From Aphrocallistes beatrix (taxonomy: Eukaryota; Porifera; Hexactinellida; Sceptrulophora; Aphrocallistidae), in assembly GCA_963281255.1 (NCBI GenBank), contig OY725489.1:7552768-7616767 (forward strand): DNA of 64,000 nt, written 5' to 3'. Position numbers and translations under genes: made by a program. Within the stretch, counting starts at the first letter, position 1. Every line of letters begins with the position of its first letter. Below the pieces are notes generated by a model. The model saw nothing but the letters and a program-made list of their open reading frames with translations. It was not told the DNA's origin and made no database searches. Shown here piece by piece: positions 1 through 10,042 of the stretch.

Positions 1-60
1 TCAGTTCTATGCGAAACATTTTATAATAAAAACACTTAGAATTGCCCCTAAACGGCCTCT

Positions 61-306
61 GATAATCACCAAATTTGTCACAAATATAACCTATTGCGCA
101 ACCATATGGTGACTAATCTAAATTTGAACAACGGATATGGGTACTTTGACACCATATTTATATATGCTAGTAATACATTCCTAAGCTCTATTGTACTTTG
201 TTAATGATTTAAGGCAGCTCATGTATTTATTCAACCATCTTCTACCGCATCCCTAGTCCCAGATCCGCAAGTTACTGTGAGGCCTTATATACAGTAGGCT
301 ATGTCT
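61..306 (+). repeat. Partial copy of the 1.1-kb palindromic element
   Basis: This segment matches the right arm of the inverted repeat at 49384-50469 with scattered substitutions. It carries the same landmarks in order: TTGCGCAA, a stretch on TACTTTGACACCAT, TATATATGCT, ACCGCATCC and the terminal GTAGGCTATG. Only one arm is present, so it is a truncated or solo end. Confidence 0.7.
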
Positions 307-326
307 AAATGTTTCCCACGAAACTA

Positions 327-472
327 TATTTTGATCTGAAAATATGTAGAATTTTGATCAGAAATGTGGAATTTGTATTAATTAGTATTGAAATTCCACA
401 TTTCTGATCAAAGTTCTACATTGGTTTTCTGATCAAAATTATACTAATTTTCTGATCAAAATATACAGTCTC
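327..472. mobile_element. Foldback MITE, TTTGATCAGAAA type
   Basis: The inner arms TTTTGATCAGAAATGTGGAA and TTCCACATTTCTGATCAAA form an inverted repeat around AATTAGTATTGAAA. Outer arms repeat TTTCTGATCAAAAT. A second copy at 38496-38604 lies inside a Boule intron and has the same centre. There is no coding capacity. Confidence 0.75.
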
Positions 473-701
473 GTTTACCCCCATTCGGAAATCTCCCCCG
501 GCAAAGACCTAGTGTTATTAGGGCTTGCGTTGTACTCGTATATTTTTTCAATGGAACAAAGGCAGTTAATGATCTTTTTATATTTAAAGAACTGATGGAT
601 ATAATCAACTGAGTCATATTAACATTAAAAGCAATTTATCTTCAAAATCATATTTGATTAATCCTTTGCAGAACTGCGAAATTGAACACATAACATCACA
701 A

Positions 702-3284
702 CTAAATGCTATAATCAGCTCCAAACATCCTCCGCGTTTTAAAAGTCGCCCTCAATCCATCCCCAATTAACCTTTCCACAACTGGATGTAAGGTTGTAGG
801 TCTGTGCAGCGTTTTGTTCCTTTTGGCATAACCATCTGGAAATTCTTCAATACACTCCAACCCATTCTTGAGTACGGGCTTGTTTAGAAATTCAGCTATC
901 GTATGGACTATTTTAATTTTGTTGATAGCCAGATCTTCGTAGAGAAGTACTAGCTTTGGTCTGGCGAAATTCCTGAGCCAACCTTCGATAAATCGAGGCC
1001 ACCTTTTAGCTAGCTGACTTTGGAATGTTATCACTTCAGGATCTAAATAAAATATTTAGTATGAACTTGATATTTTTCAATAATTCGAAAAGAGCTACTA
1101 CCACTTCAAAAGTACAGTCGACTCGGCTTAATAGGACCACATCGGTCAGAGGACATTTTGCCCCGATTTAACCTAAGACTACCGAAATATACCACAGTGA
1201 TACAACTTTATGGCTTATTTCCCATTGAAAATGGCTGGAGACATCCGCGATTTTCGATAATCTAGGGTTAAGCGGAGAACCCTATTAACCGAAAATATTT
1301 TGAATTAGCTTCTGTGTGTGAGAGCTAATCTGGTCCTGCCAAAAGTGGCCCGATTAAGCGGTTGACCCAATTAAACAGTGACCCTATTAAGCGGAGTCGA
1401 CTGTCCTCAAATTTGTTTGCTGTCTGTTGTATACAGAGCATTATACAGCCCTCCAGAGATACGCTTCTATTCTTAAATCCATTAATTTTCATACGCTTAA
1501 ATCGATAAATAATATTATAATACAGTACACCCTCGCTAATCCGAACAGCTCTGTGCCAATGATCGAAAAAATCGTTCGGATTAGTGAAATAACACTAATT
1601 CAATGGAGTATTGACTATAAAAAATTTGAATTGTTAGAATATTAAGGATAATATTTGGTTATAATTGCTTCTTTAATGAGGTTTCTCAATCTGATTGAAG
1701 TGTATATAATATTATAAACGTTGATTTAAAGCATAGATGCGAAAAAGATTATATTTCAGGTGTTCGGATTGTAAGAATGAAGTGTTCGGATTAGCGAGGG
1801 TTCGGACTAGCGAGGTTCGGATTAGCGAGGGTGCACTGTAGTGGGTAAATTGGCTAATTTTCTAAATTTTCTCGCTCCTAAACACTTTAGGGCTTAGAAT
1901 TATACGCCTAAAGGAGCGTCTCGCGCTCCTAGATAATCCCTTGGTTGTACATCATGTTAATTATTAATTAACCTCCAAACCACCTTATTGGCTCGCTCCT
2001 GGACCCAGAATTGCACGCGGGCCGAAATTTTTAGTTAACCCGGCCCGCAAGAAGCCCGCATAAATATTTTGGCCCACTTTGTGAGTTACTAACTATAGAG
2101 AGACACTTAGGGAATCCTTTATGGGAGTGAGTTTCTGTGTTCCATTTACGTAAGTATTCTTATGGGAGTGAGTTTCTGAGTTCCATTTACGTAAGTATTC
2201 CTTAATTGGTACCTCATGACAGTTAAAAACATCATCTCGGTTGTCATCGCGGGGAGTCCTGCCAAGATTTCCGGCCCAGGGGCTCGCAAACTATTATATT
2301 CGGCCCGCACGGCCCGCGGGCCGATAAGAAAAGTTGGCCCGCGGGTACCCCCCCCCAATCCAAATCCTGACTACGCACCCAATACTTACCATCCCATGAT
2401 TTGTCCGAGAATCCTTTCGGATCATCCGTAAAGTGACGATTCGACTCAGCGATTATAGACTCTCGTGGATGTCTCATTAAAATAATTGCTCTGCCAAACT
2501 CAACCATTGAAGGGTGCTGTTTCATGCTGTTCAGCATGCCCGGGTCATTTTGATGGAAGATTTCTTTGTATATGAAATGCGTCTTAATGACCAGCGCTTT
2601 TCCATCGTCGATATTTCCTCCCATAAAATGCTCGTCGTCTCTATTGTATATCGTCCCTAAAACATGTTAAACAGCAATAGTAATAGCAATTTTTTAAACA
2701 AATGCTGGAATGCATCGGCATTTTTTTGGTTAAAAAAGGTATTTTTGTTGATTTTTTAAAAAATTGAGTTGCATTTTCACAGTGCAACTACATCATATTT
2801 GTCCAATTGATTTCATAACCTAAGGGACATCGAGCCCCCTCTGGATTGGAAGATGACCCATAGACGCAATACAAAATTTAGGGCTAAGCCTCCCCTGGGA
2901 CCCCGAAATTGTCCTTAGATTTCGAAAAGTTCGGCGCCCCTGGTTTAGAGAGACCTTTTTAAAAAATATAATCTACCAATTCCTACCTGTAAAACACCCA
3001 GTACTCTCTTCAATCAGATATCGAATCCATGTAGTCCCGGAGCCTGGAAATGTAGCCAATGCGACTAGCGCTTCATTTATATCCTTCGGCTTCTTTTCAA
3101 TCGGACACTTCATTTGTTCATTTGATAAATCTTGAACTTCATGTTTGATAGTATCATCAGTAGATTTGTGAATAAGCAGGAATATAATAAAGCTCATACA
3201 CAGGAGGAATACTGAGAATTGCACCTTCCTCCTCATAAAACCTAAGAAATATACATACACTATTTTTAGCCATTTTCTGAGCAA
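702..3284 (-). CDS. WSCD-type Golgi sulfotransferase, three exons, 301 aa
   Basis: Exons are 3284-2987, 2656-2390 and 1042-702. All junctions are GT-AG, the phases are 1 and 1, and the total is 906 nt. The protein starts with a short basic cytoplasmic tail and one hydrophobic signal anchor (about residues 22-38), as in type II Golgi enzymes. A PAPS-binding 5'-phosphosulfate loop, FPGSGTTW, lies at 79-86, and a 3'-phosphate motif, LMRHPRES, at about 159-166. The stretch after the loop (TGCFTGTIYN) is typical of WSC-domain sulfotransferases (WSCD1/2), but no WSC domain is encoded here, so this is a short form. The family transfers sulfate from PAPS to glycans; human members are reported to sulfate sialic acid. 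The substrate here is unknown. The second intron (1043-2389) holds MITEs of four families. Confidence 0.85.
1113..1404. mobile_element. MITE family A copy in sulfotransferase intron
   Basis: It begins TACAGTCGACTCGGCTTAAT and ends with GCGGAGTCGACTGT. The body carries the family landmarks CGGTCAGAGGACATTTTG and TCCTGCCAAAAGTGGC, with about 100 bp more than the usual 190-bp copies. The TIR start CAGT and the TA at the ends fit pogo/Tigger-type elements of the Tc1-mariner group. Confidence 0.85.
1431..1939 (+). mobile_element. MITE family C copy, split by a family B insertion
   Basis: The left part (1431-1520) reads ATTATACAGCCCTCCAGAGA and the right part (1841-1939) contains CGCCTAAAGGAGCGTCTCGC. 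Intact copies at 3387-3577 and 18551-18738 show these two parts normally adjoin. Family C copies are about 190 bp. The interruption is the family B element at 1521-1840. Confidence 0.8.
1521..1840. mobile_element. MITE family B nested in family C
   Basis: A 320-bp element with TIRs TACAGTACACCCTCGCTAAT and its complement ATTAGCGAGGGTGCACTGTA. The right end holds three tandem copies of GTTCGGA(T/C)TAGCGAGG. Comparison with uninterrupted family C copies shows insertion at a TA. The TIR resembles those of pogo/Tigger elements. Confidence 0.85.
2005..2360. mobile_element. GC-ended element family D, copy 1
   Basis: The ends are rich in GGCCCGCG, and the core carries GAGAGACACTTAGGGAATCC and GGGAGTGAGTTTCTG. 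Copies 2 and 3 are at 4504-4772 and 35887-36236. In this copy the segment around GAGTGAGTTTCTG followed by TTCCATTTACGTAAGTATT is tandemly duplicated. The right end reaches to within about 30 bp of the exon 2 donor of the sulfotransferase gene. Confidence 0.75.
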
Positions 3285-3386
3285 ATACAGTTGAAATTAT
3301 GAGCAGATATAAATAAATAGTGCAGTTCTTATAGGGGATGTCCTTTGATAGGCCTGTTGGGAGCAAACTAAAGGTAGTACATACCA

Positions 3387-3577
3387 GGGTATTATACAGC
3401 CTTCCAGAGATACGCTCCTAATCTAAAATTTCTATATTTTCATACGCCTAATTGGCTAAATGACATTATAATGTTGGGTAAATTGGGTATTTTTCTGAAT
3501 TTTTACGCTCCTAAACACTTTGCAGCTTAAAATCATACGCCTAAAGGAGCGTCTCGCGCTCCTAGATAATTCCTTGT
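3387..3577 (+). mobile_element. MITE family C, intact copy
   Basis: It starts GGTATTATACAGCCTTCCAG and ends after CTCGCGCTCCTAGATAATTC. The inner landmarks are CATACGCCTAAT and GCTCCTAAACACTTTG. The copy is uninterrupted and serves as the reference for the nested copy at 1431-1939. Confidence 0.8.
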
Positions 3578-3587
3578 ACTACATACT

Positions 3588-3796
3588 ACTTGATAAATTG
3601 AGCCACGATAAAAGCTGGACGCGGTGTTGAATTCTCCGGTACAGGCGGGACGCAATAGAAAAGTATTATACATAGAATCCACAAAAGTGGGACATAATGG
3701 TGAAAGTAAAAACTGGACACTCGCCAATATTAGCTGAATTAGAACGATTAAAAAGGGGGGACGTCCCGCCAAAAACGAGACGGTTGGCATGTATTT
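3588..3796 (-). mobile_element. MITE family E copy 1
   Basis: It shares GATAAAAGC, GCGGTGTTGAATT, AGAAAAGTATTATACAT and a terminal CGGTTGGCATGTAT with copies at 28045-28211 and 34830-34999 and a truncated copy at 52632-52735. The ends read as imperfect inverted repeats of ATACATGCCAACC. The element is non-coding. Confidence 0.7.
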
Positions 3797-3799
3797 AGG

Positions 3800-3970
3800 G
3801 TAATGCGGAAATGGTTCGACTTTTCGAAAAAGGAAATAGTTCGAATTGCGGATTTAGGAAATAGTTCGACTTTTTATCATTAGGATTAATGGTATCTTTT
3901 TTGCGAACTATTTCCTTTTTTGGAAAGTCGAACTATTTCCGGTTTTTGTGCGAACTATTTCCACCATACC
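3800..3970. mobile_element. Foldback MITE family F
   Basis: The arms are built from GGAAATAGTTCGACTTT and its complement AAAGTCGAACTATTTCC, repeated in both halves around ATTAGGATTAATGG. The whole segment can fold into one long hairpin. No second copy was seen in this window. Confidence 0.7.
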
Positions 3971-4022
3971 GTATTTAGTATGCCAAAAATCATATTCGAA
4001 AAAAAGTGTTGTAACAAAATCA

Positions 4023-4203
4023 TACAGTCTACTCCGCTGCGCGGGGCTCGAAATTTTGCCCCGATTAAGCAGAGTTCGCAATTTAACCGATGTAACTTTG
4101 TATTAGCTTCTATGTTTGGTTTGGGAAATATTTCCTGGAGATTTGTCCCAGTTTACGGGTTTTCCCTATTAACCGATGTTCCAATTAAGCGGAATCGACT
4201 GTA
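4023..4203. mobile_element. MITE family A, rearranged copy
   Basis: It starts TACAGTCTACTCCGCT and ends GGAATCGACTGTA. The left part is altered, and the middle lacks the usual CCTGCCAAAAGTGG block, while AACCGATGT and TTAGCTTCTATG remain. Confidence 0.7.
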
Positions 4204-4503
4204 TTCAAGGCCGTTGAACCGGGATGAGGATTGGTAGGGCCATGCCTTACCAACCTTAACCGGATCCTATGCCTAAGGTATTTAAAAAGGTGGTACGGCA
4301 ATTATTGTGGTTTTGCCATACCTCTAATACAGATTCTGTGAAAAAGTGGTACGACAAATGCCGTACCACTTCCACCAGACCTGCAATTATGGCATGGACG
4401 ATGTACCACGTCCGTATGTCTGAGATGCCAACCTTTAGAACTTGGAATCCGTGAGAATCGAGACAATTTTTTTGTTGTCCTCTAATGAATTACTGTGTCC
4501 AAA

Positions 4504-4772
4504 CCAGAGTTGCAGGTGGGCCGAAATTTGAAACCGCAGCCCGGCCCGCGGCCCGCAAGAAGCATAAATATATTTGTCCCACTTTGTTAGTTACTAACTA
4601 TAGAGAGATACTTAAGGAATCCTTTTATGGGAGTGAGTTTCTGCAAACACAAATAAGTGGAAACTAACAAAGTTCCATTTACGTAAGTATTCCTTAATTG
4701 GTACCTCATGACAGTTAAAAACATTTTTAAAAAAAAAAGTCGACCCGCGGGTAGCCCGCGTGCAACTCTGGT
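4504..4772. mobile_element. GC-ended element family D, copy 2
   Basis: The TIRs are CCAGAGTTGCAGGTGGGCC and CGTGCAACTCTGG. The core carries the same GAGAGATACTTAAGGAATCC and TTTACGTAAGTATTCCTTAA landmarks as the other copies. It is shorter than copies 1 and 3 because the block before the right end is deleted. Confidence 0.75.
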
Positions 4773-5295
4773 CCAAACTAGAGTCAACTATGTATTTGTA
4801 TTTGAACATACATCCATGGTTAAAATTTCGTTAATTAGTCACAATAATGCATTTCTTTTTTAACTTAATTAAAAAAACAACGAATCATTATGACCTATAT
4901 AGCATAAACAAACTTGTAGCAAAGTAGACTAAAACGCGACCAAATTGACAGGGTATTCAAGCGTGGTATGAACAACCAGGTGTGAAGTGGTCCGTTGGGA
5001 CTAAAAAGTGGTCTGGTTAAATTCGACCCAACCGCACCGGTGGCTACGGCCTTCTTGAATAGGGCACATTGAAGTTTTTGACTCCATCCTGGACTTTTAA
5101 CAACTTACCGAAAAAAATCCCAGAGTTACCCCGGATAGCCATTAAAAATCATCTGAATCGAAAATTTTTTTTTTGAGATTGATTTTTTTTTAGTTGTTGG
5201 CTTCCAAAAGTTTTCGCATTCTTATGAGACTTCGGCGGCTCACTAGATGAAATTTCATATATGAATATGACCATCTTTCCTTAGATCAATTAGAA

Positions 5296-8156
5296 ATGTT
5301 TAAAAAAATAAAAAGTTTCACTCTATCACGGCTAAACTCTACCCCTTCAACCATCAGGGAAACACCCAATAGCCCACCTGATGCCCGTCAACGCAGTTTG
5401 ACCCTAGGTCCACATAACATATATTCCGATCACCCATTCACCCAAGATAACGAACAACACAGTGATTGCGCACCAAATGATTGTTTTATGAACTCAAACT
5501 CGAATCGTCGAGAGAAGAAGTCACGGACGCTGGACTATCGCCATCCGAGGCCTAATAATAATTCCCTATACAACCCAAATGGGTTTCGTCATGGTAGAAA
5601 GGCACCACGCGAACGTGAAGATGATGGCGACGATCAAGGTCCTGAATATCTGAGAAAACCGCCTTTTTCCTGCTCAAACGATGGAGGAAAGTCGGCTATA
5701 AATGGGCTAGGCCCGCCTTTGCCGCCTCGCAAAATACGCTCAGCTACGTTGCCATTAAACTTCGCTGGTTCCTCCCTGCCTCCCACTCTACCACCGAGGC
5801 GCAAAATGAACGGAAACTCAATTAACGATTACATGAATCCGTTACATTTCCAGCCTTCTGCGAAACTTGACGAGGGGAAAATAATGCAGAATATTCGTGA
5901 TTTGGTTAGACACGGTTGGTACTGGGGCCCACTGAGTAAGGAAGAAGCTGAAGAGAAACTTTGCGATGCGACAGATGGCACTTTTCTTGTTCGGGACAGT
6001 TCAGATGATCGCCACTTGCTCACCATCTCATTTCGTACCTCCACGAAAACATTCCACACGCGTATCGAGTTTTCTCGAGGCAAATTCTCCGTATTTCCTA
6101 ACTGTTCCGACGACTGCTACGATTCAGTGGAACAATTGATTGATCACGCCATGAACCACTGTAAGAATGGGGTGTTTTTCTATAGGTAAGTTCTAGTTTG
6201 ATTCTATTAATACAGTAGAGAGATGTCCTCATATTATAACATGGATTTTGTATTATGCATGGGCATGCCTAATTTCCGGGACGGGACGGGACCGTCCCGG
6301 AAAATCTAGAAACCTAATTTCCGGGATGGGACGGCATCCCGTCCCGGAAATTAGGTACCTTTTCTGTCCCGTCCCGGAGATTAGGCATCTTGACTCGTTC
6401 CGTCCCGGAAATTAGGCATGCCCATTACGCATGTACGTATCGCGATCCTGCGAAATTTGACATTTTGATTTCATTCAATTTTTATACAGTCGAAGTCGTT
6501 TTTTTTGTTGTCCAATTGATGACATAGCCTAGGCGACCAAAAAATCCCTGACAACAGTAGAACTCGGATAACAAGTACCCCCGGGAAGCGGAAAAAAGTA
6601 CCTACTATTCGTAAGTACTACGTACTAACCGAGTTGATATTACATAGGAATCTATATATTAAATGAATTTTGGTTCAGAAAAGTGAGTATGTACTAAGCC
6701 GAAGTACGTCTTATCCCGAGTACGTACAAACCGAGTTATACTGTAGTAATGGAGATACGTTCCTAATAAAACAATGTTTACAGAGGCTTGCGATAAAAAA
6801 AACGATGGACAAAAAAAATCAAGGCAAATAAAACGACTTCGACTGTAATTGCGATTTAAGTGATGATGCTGATGTATGCGCTCTTTGCAGTTCCCGTCTC
6901 CTTTGTTAACGTTTTATGGGCTTAGCACAAGGGCGTAGCCAGTCACTCAAATCTACATGTCCTGGCGGGCCCTTGGCTATCCCTTTTCTTTGCCCCAAAA
7001 TTACGGTACCTTCGTCGTTTCGGGTTTTGACTATTCCCGAAAAAAATTTTGCGACGCTATACCATTCGTGACCTAACTATTCGCGGTTTTCAGCACAAAT
7101 AATTTTGGCTAGATAGCAAGAACTTCACAAGTCTGACCAAATACTTGAAAAGGTTAATTATTATTCATGTCGGTTATGGCGTGCCTGGAACTCAAAAAAT
7201 GGCAGTCTTCCAATTCTGTTAACTTTTTACTTATAAAGTGAAATCTGTCTACAACGACGATCTAAGTGACTTGCTAAAATGAGCGTTAGGTACAGGTGGC
7301 CTATATTTATATAGCGGTTAAATATAATGGTAAAGTCGACGATAGGACTGTTTTAAGCAGACGTTATGTACAGGTGACTGCTACATAGAGTGGACCCTAT
7401 AGCAAGTTCCACTGTATAATCCTAAGCTGTCAAAAAATTCAATTGTCTGGAAATAATATACGCTAGTTTAAAATCTAGGAACGTAATTGCCCCCCCCCAG
7501 TGTTTCCATCAACCTTTAGTCTCGCCGTTCGTGGGGGCTCCTGTACAGGTATCCCTCGCCGTTCGCGGGGGTTACGTTCCTAGGAATTGTCGCGAATGGC
7601 AAAATCGCAAACGGCAAGACGTTAGTACTTGTACAATGAGAATAGTGGGGTTACGTTCCTAGATTATAAAAACGACGCTAGATACTGTTTGCTAAATACG
7701 TTATTGATTCAATAGTTGCGCACTTGAACATATTAATATGGAATCTGTGCTATATAAATGTATATTATTATTATTACGTATAAGGCTATGGACTCATGGT
7801 AGCCCATGAAACTACTGAAGAGAGTAACGAAAACCGCGAATAGTCGAGGGAATGAGTCGCAAATAGCAAAACAAGACAATTTTCCGCGAATAGTCGAAAC
7901 CGCGAATGGCGAGGGTTGCCTGTATATGATTTCAGACCTAAATTAAACTCAATTTTCCTTTTCTAGTCATAGACACGAACAGCCGTCCATCACTCTTCAC
8001 GTCTGCCTGATCAAGCCTCTCTCTCGATTTCTCCAACTCCGCACGTTACAGCATCACTGTCGTTTCGTGATCCGTCAATACACACGCCTCGATCTAATAG
8101 AGAATCTCCCCTTGCCCTCTCGTATACAGGAATACGTCAGTATGTCGATTTTCTAA
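5296..8156 (+). CDS. SOCS6/7: SOCS6/7-type suppressor of cytokine signalling, 359 aa
   Basis: Exon 1 is 5296-6185 and exon 2 is 7967-8156 (GTAAGT donor, TTCTAG acceptor, phase 2), 1080 nt in all. Residues 1-200 are low-complexity, with two proline-rich SH3-ligand-like motifs, PPLPPRK (140-146) and LPPTLPPRR (161-169). The SH2 domain follows (about 207-305), starting HGWYWGPL. FLVRDSS at 230-236 places the phosphotyrosine-binding arginine at 233. A C-terminal SOCS box (about 315-353) has a BC-box TLQHHCRFVI for Elongin B/C and an LPLP Cul5-type motif. Proteins of this class are substrate receptors of Cullin-5 ubiquitin ligases acting on tyrosine-phosphorylated targets. The proline-rich N-terminus favours the SOCS6/7 branch, but I cannot separate 6 from 7. 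The intron is full of MITEs. Confidence 0.93.
6259..6425. mobile_element. Foldback element with CGGGACGG arms (family H)
   Basis: The ends are ATGGGCATGCCTAATTTCCG and CGGAAATTAGGCATGCCCAT, a perfect 20-bp inverted repeat. Inside, the unit CCTAATTTCCGGGA(C/T)GGGACGG recurs in both orientations, giving several nested hairpins. It lies in the SOCS intron. Confidence 0.85.
6485..6847. mobile_element. MITE family I with a nested family J element
   Basis: The TIRs are TACAGTCGAAGTCGTTTT and AAACGACTTCGACTGTA. The outer body contains AATGTTTACAGAGGC, a motif also found near 22535 and 29777 in related relics. The body is interrupted by the family J element at 6554-6745. Confidence 0.8.
6554..6745. 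mobile_element. MITE family J, nested in family I
   Basis: The ends are ACAGTAGAACTCGGATAACA and CAAACCGAGTTATACTGTA. The middle contains ACATAGGAATCTA and TTAAATGAATTTT, which recur in reverse orientation at 42530-42665. The TIR is of the CAGTAGAAC type. Confidence 0.75.
6925..7966. repeat. Repeat cluster in the 3' part of the SOCS intron
   Basis: Bases 7287-7417 are a family K MITE (TATATAGCGGTTAAATATAA, AGCAAGTTCCACTGTA). Bases 7473-7665 are an element with TIR ATCTAGGAACGTAA and its complement at the right end. Bases 7014-7105 and 7825-7925 carry fragments rich in CCGCGAATAGTCGA and CGCGAATGGCGAGG. None of it codes. Confidence 0.6.
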
Positions 8157-8427
8157 CACTGGAAATGTATTGATGTGGTTTTTAATTGTAAATATACTTT
8201 CAATTTTATTTTCCTCTTCTATTTCAATTTTATTTTCTTACTTGTTGATTTGATGCTATTTCATATGTTGTATTTTTTTGGAAATATTTTGTTCTAACGC
8301 CTTCTGTTGACACTAAAGTTATGTTGATGTAACAGTTATCGTTTTAAATACAGAAGAGATTTTTGCTTTTTTGAGGTTCTGTAACAATGCCCCTAGAGAA
8401 ACACAACTTTGCCCTCCCCCCGAAGCA

Positions 8428-8630
8428 TGGTTTTATCTAAGATTTTCCAGTCCGGCACTTTTTTGGAGGTAATAAAAGTTACATTGCACCCAAACAGGGG
8501 TTTATCTTGTAATTCCATGGGTGGTAGCAACTCAGCACCAAAATCGAATCACACTGCAAGCACCTAAGTTCCTCAGATGATACCAGGCTGGCACCTATAA
8601 GTGCCGGCCGAGCACCTAGATAAACCCCTG
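8428..8630. mobile_element. MITE family M copy 1
   Basis: It shares ATTTTCCAGTCCGGCACTTT, CCCAAACAGGGGTTTATCTT and GCACCTATAAGTGCCG with the copy at 31680-31840. The ends are inverted repeats around GGGTTTATCTAGG. Confidence 0.75.
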
Positions 8631-9634
8631 CCCCGAAGACCCGCCTATGCCGAGGTTCACATCTAAATGTAGTCACGCCGTTTCACAAAAATTCCCAAGT
8701 ACAATGGAGTCTCCTAACATGGCGTTTGCCTGTTGTAGAGAAATATCCTCTTCTCGGAGAGTGCTTCACTCTATTACATACATACATACAGGGGCGGTCC
8801 CAGATGGGGGCATCCGGGGCATTTGCACCGAGTTTGACTTGTAGAATTCATAGCATTGCTCATATGGAAGTAGTCTTATCCCTGTTTAGAAAATATAGTT
8901 GGACCATTAGTCCAGGATCAATCGAAAGCTCTAGCAGTTATAGTTTTAAAGTTATGGTATTTCAACGGACCGCTAAATGGGGAAATTTGCCCGTACTGCG
9001 TAATCATTTGGTTATAACTTTTGAACGGATTGTCCGATTTGGAAAGTCTTTTCTTCTATGTACGTATATATCGAGTCCTACTTGACATTTTATTAGCATA
9101 GAATATCTGTAATTAGTTAATATCAACAATTCTAAACAATTCCAAAGAGAATTGTATCAAGAATCGGATTTTCGGACATCGGGGGTCAAAAATTCGTCTT
9201 CCGAAACTTGGACTTTTGATATGTTTTCAAGGATGCTTTTGACTAACTTCGCTGATATTTTTGTCTTGTTCGGAATTTTTCTCTTGCTCGGAATCCATGG
9301 TTATGTAGTATAAGAATATCATATATCAACAATCTCACGGATCTACGCAACAGACCTTTCAACAATTTTATGTAAAACCTTTTTATAATAGGGGCAAAAT
9401 ATTTTCGCACCCTTGCGATTATTCGAGTACAGTAGAACATCTATAAGTGTTATCTCTATAAATGGAGAATCTCTAGATGTGGGGTGTAAGACAATTTTGA
9501 GCTATCTTTATTCGTCTCCATACAAAAGAGCCTATATAAATGGGGAATGGGGAAGTAAACATTATTTTTCTATTCAAATTAATATCTTTGATGGGGGGAG
9601 CTGAGCTCTCCCACTGGGGGTTATACAGTATATC

Positions 9635-9975
9635 TAAGTTGACTAATTCATGAATTAATGAATAATTCGAATAATTCATAATTCATTAAGCCTGAGAAGA
9701 ATTATTGAAAAATTTAAACTTTTAGCCAAGAAAAAGTCATAAATTGTAGGGATAAATTATTCGAATAATTTTTAATTCAGGAAGTGGAAACATTGTTGTC
9801 GAGGATTGATGGATCAATGCTATAGAGAATGTTTGGAACACTTTCTATAATCTTTATTAGTTAGCAATTGTTACTTTCCTTTTTATCACACATGATTGAC
9901 TAATTCATACTTGAATTATGAATTATTCGAATAATTCATAATTCTTTGCCATTTTTTAATGAATTAGTCAACTTA
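9635..9975. mobile_element. Foldback MITE, TAAGTTGACTAATTCAT ends
   Basis: The left end TAAGTTGACTAATTCATGAA is mirrored by TGAATTAGTCAACTTA at the right. ATTATTCGAATAATTCATAA recurs in both arms. A second, shorter copy is at 28279-28493. Confidence 0.8.
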
Positions 9976-10042
9976 GCAGTATATATGGTGTTTTCGTTTC
10001 TAAAGTAATTTTTGCCTTCAAATCCAAGTAGCGTATAACAAA

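Larger units (their letters stand above)
1..701. other. Gap with repeat relics, no gene seen
   Basis: No coding segment is recognisable. Bases 61-306 are a one-ended relic of the large palindrome at 49384-50469, sharing the stretch that ends in TAGGCTATGT. Bases 327-472 are a small foldback MITE. The remainder is AT-rich sequence downstream of the minus-strand sulfotransferase stop at 702; I see no clear AATAAA signal for that gene here. Confidence 0.5.
3285..5295. other. Intergenic gap made largely of MITEs
   Basis: This lies between the divergent sulfotransferase and SOCS genes and must contain both promoters. It is mostly tiled by elements of families C, E, F, A and D, annotated separately. 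Bases 4205-4480 and 4960-5060 carry fragments of another repeat marked by AAGTGGT and CCGTACCACTTCCAC, also seen near 15790-15970 and 30400. About 200 bp remain upstream of the SOCS start that I cannot assign. Confidence 0.5.
8157..10042. other. Intergenic repeats between SOCS and the CM1 gene
   Basis: Family M is at 8428-8630, degenerate repeat sequence is at 8786-9085 and 9424-9625 (the latter starts TACAGTAGAACATC), and an AT-rich foldback is at 9635-9975. Bases 8157-8420 look like unique SOCS 3' sequence. Short open stretches here show no protein-like composition. Confidence 0.5.
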
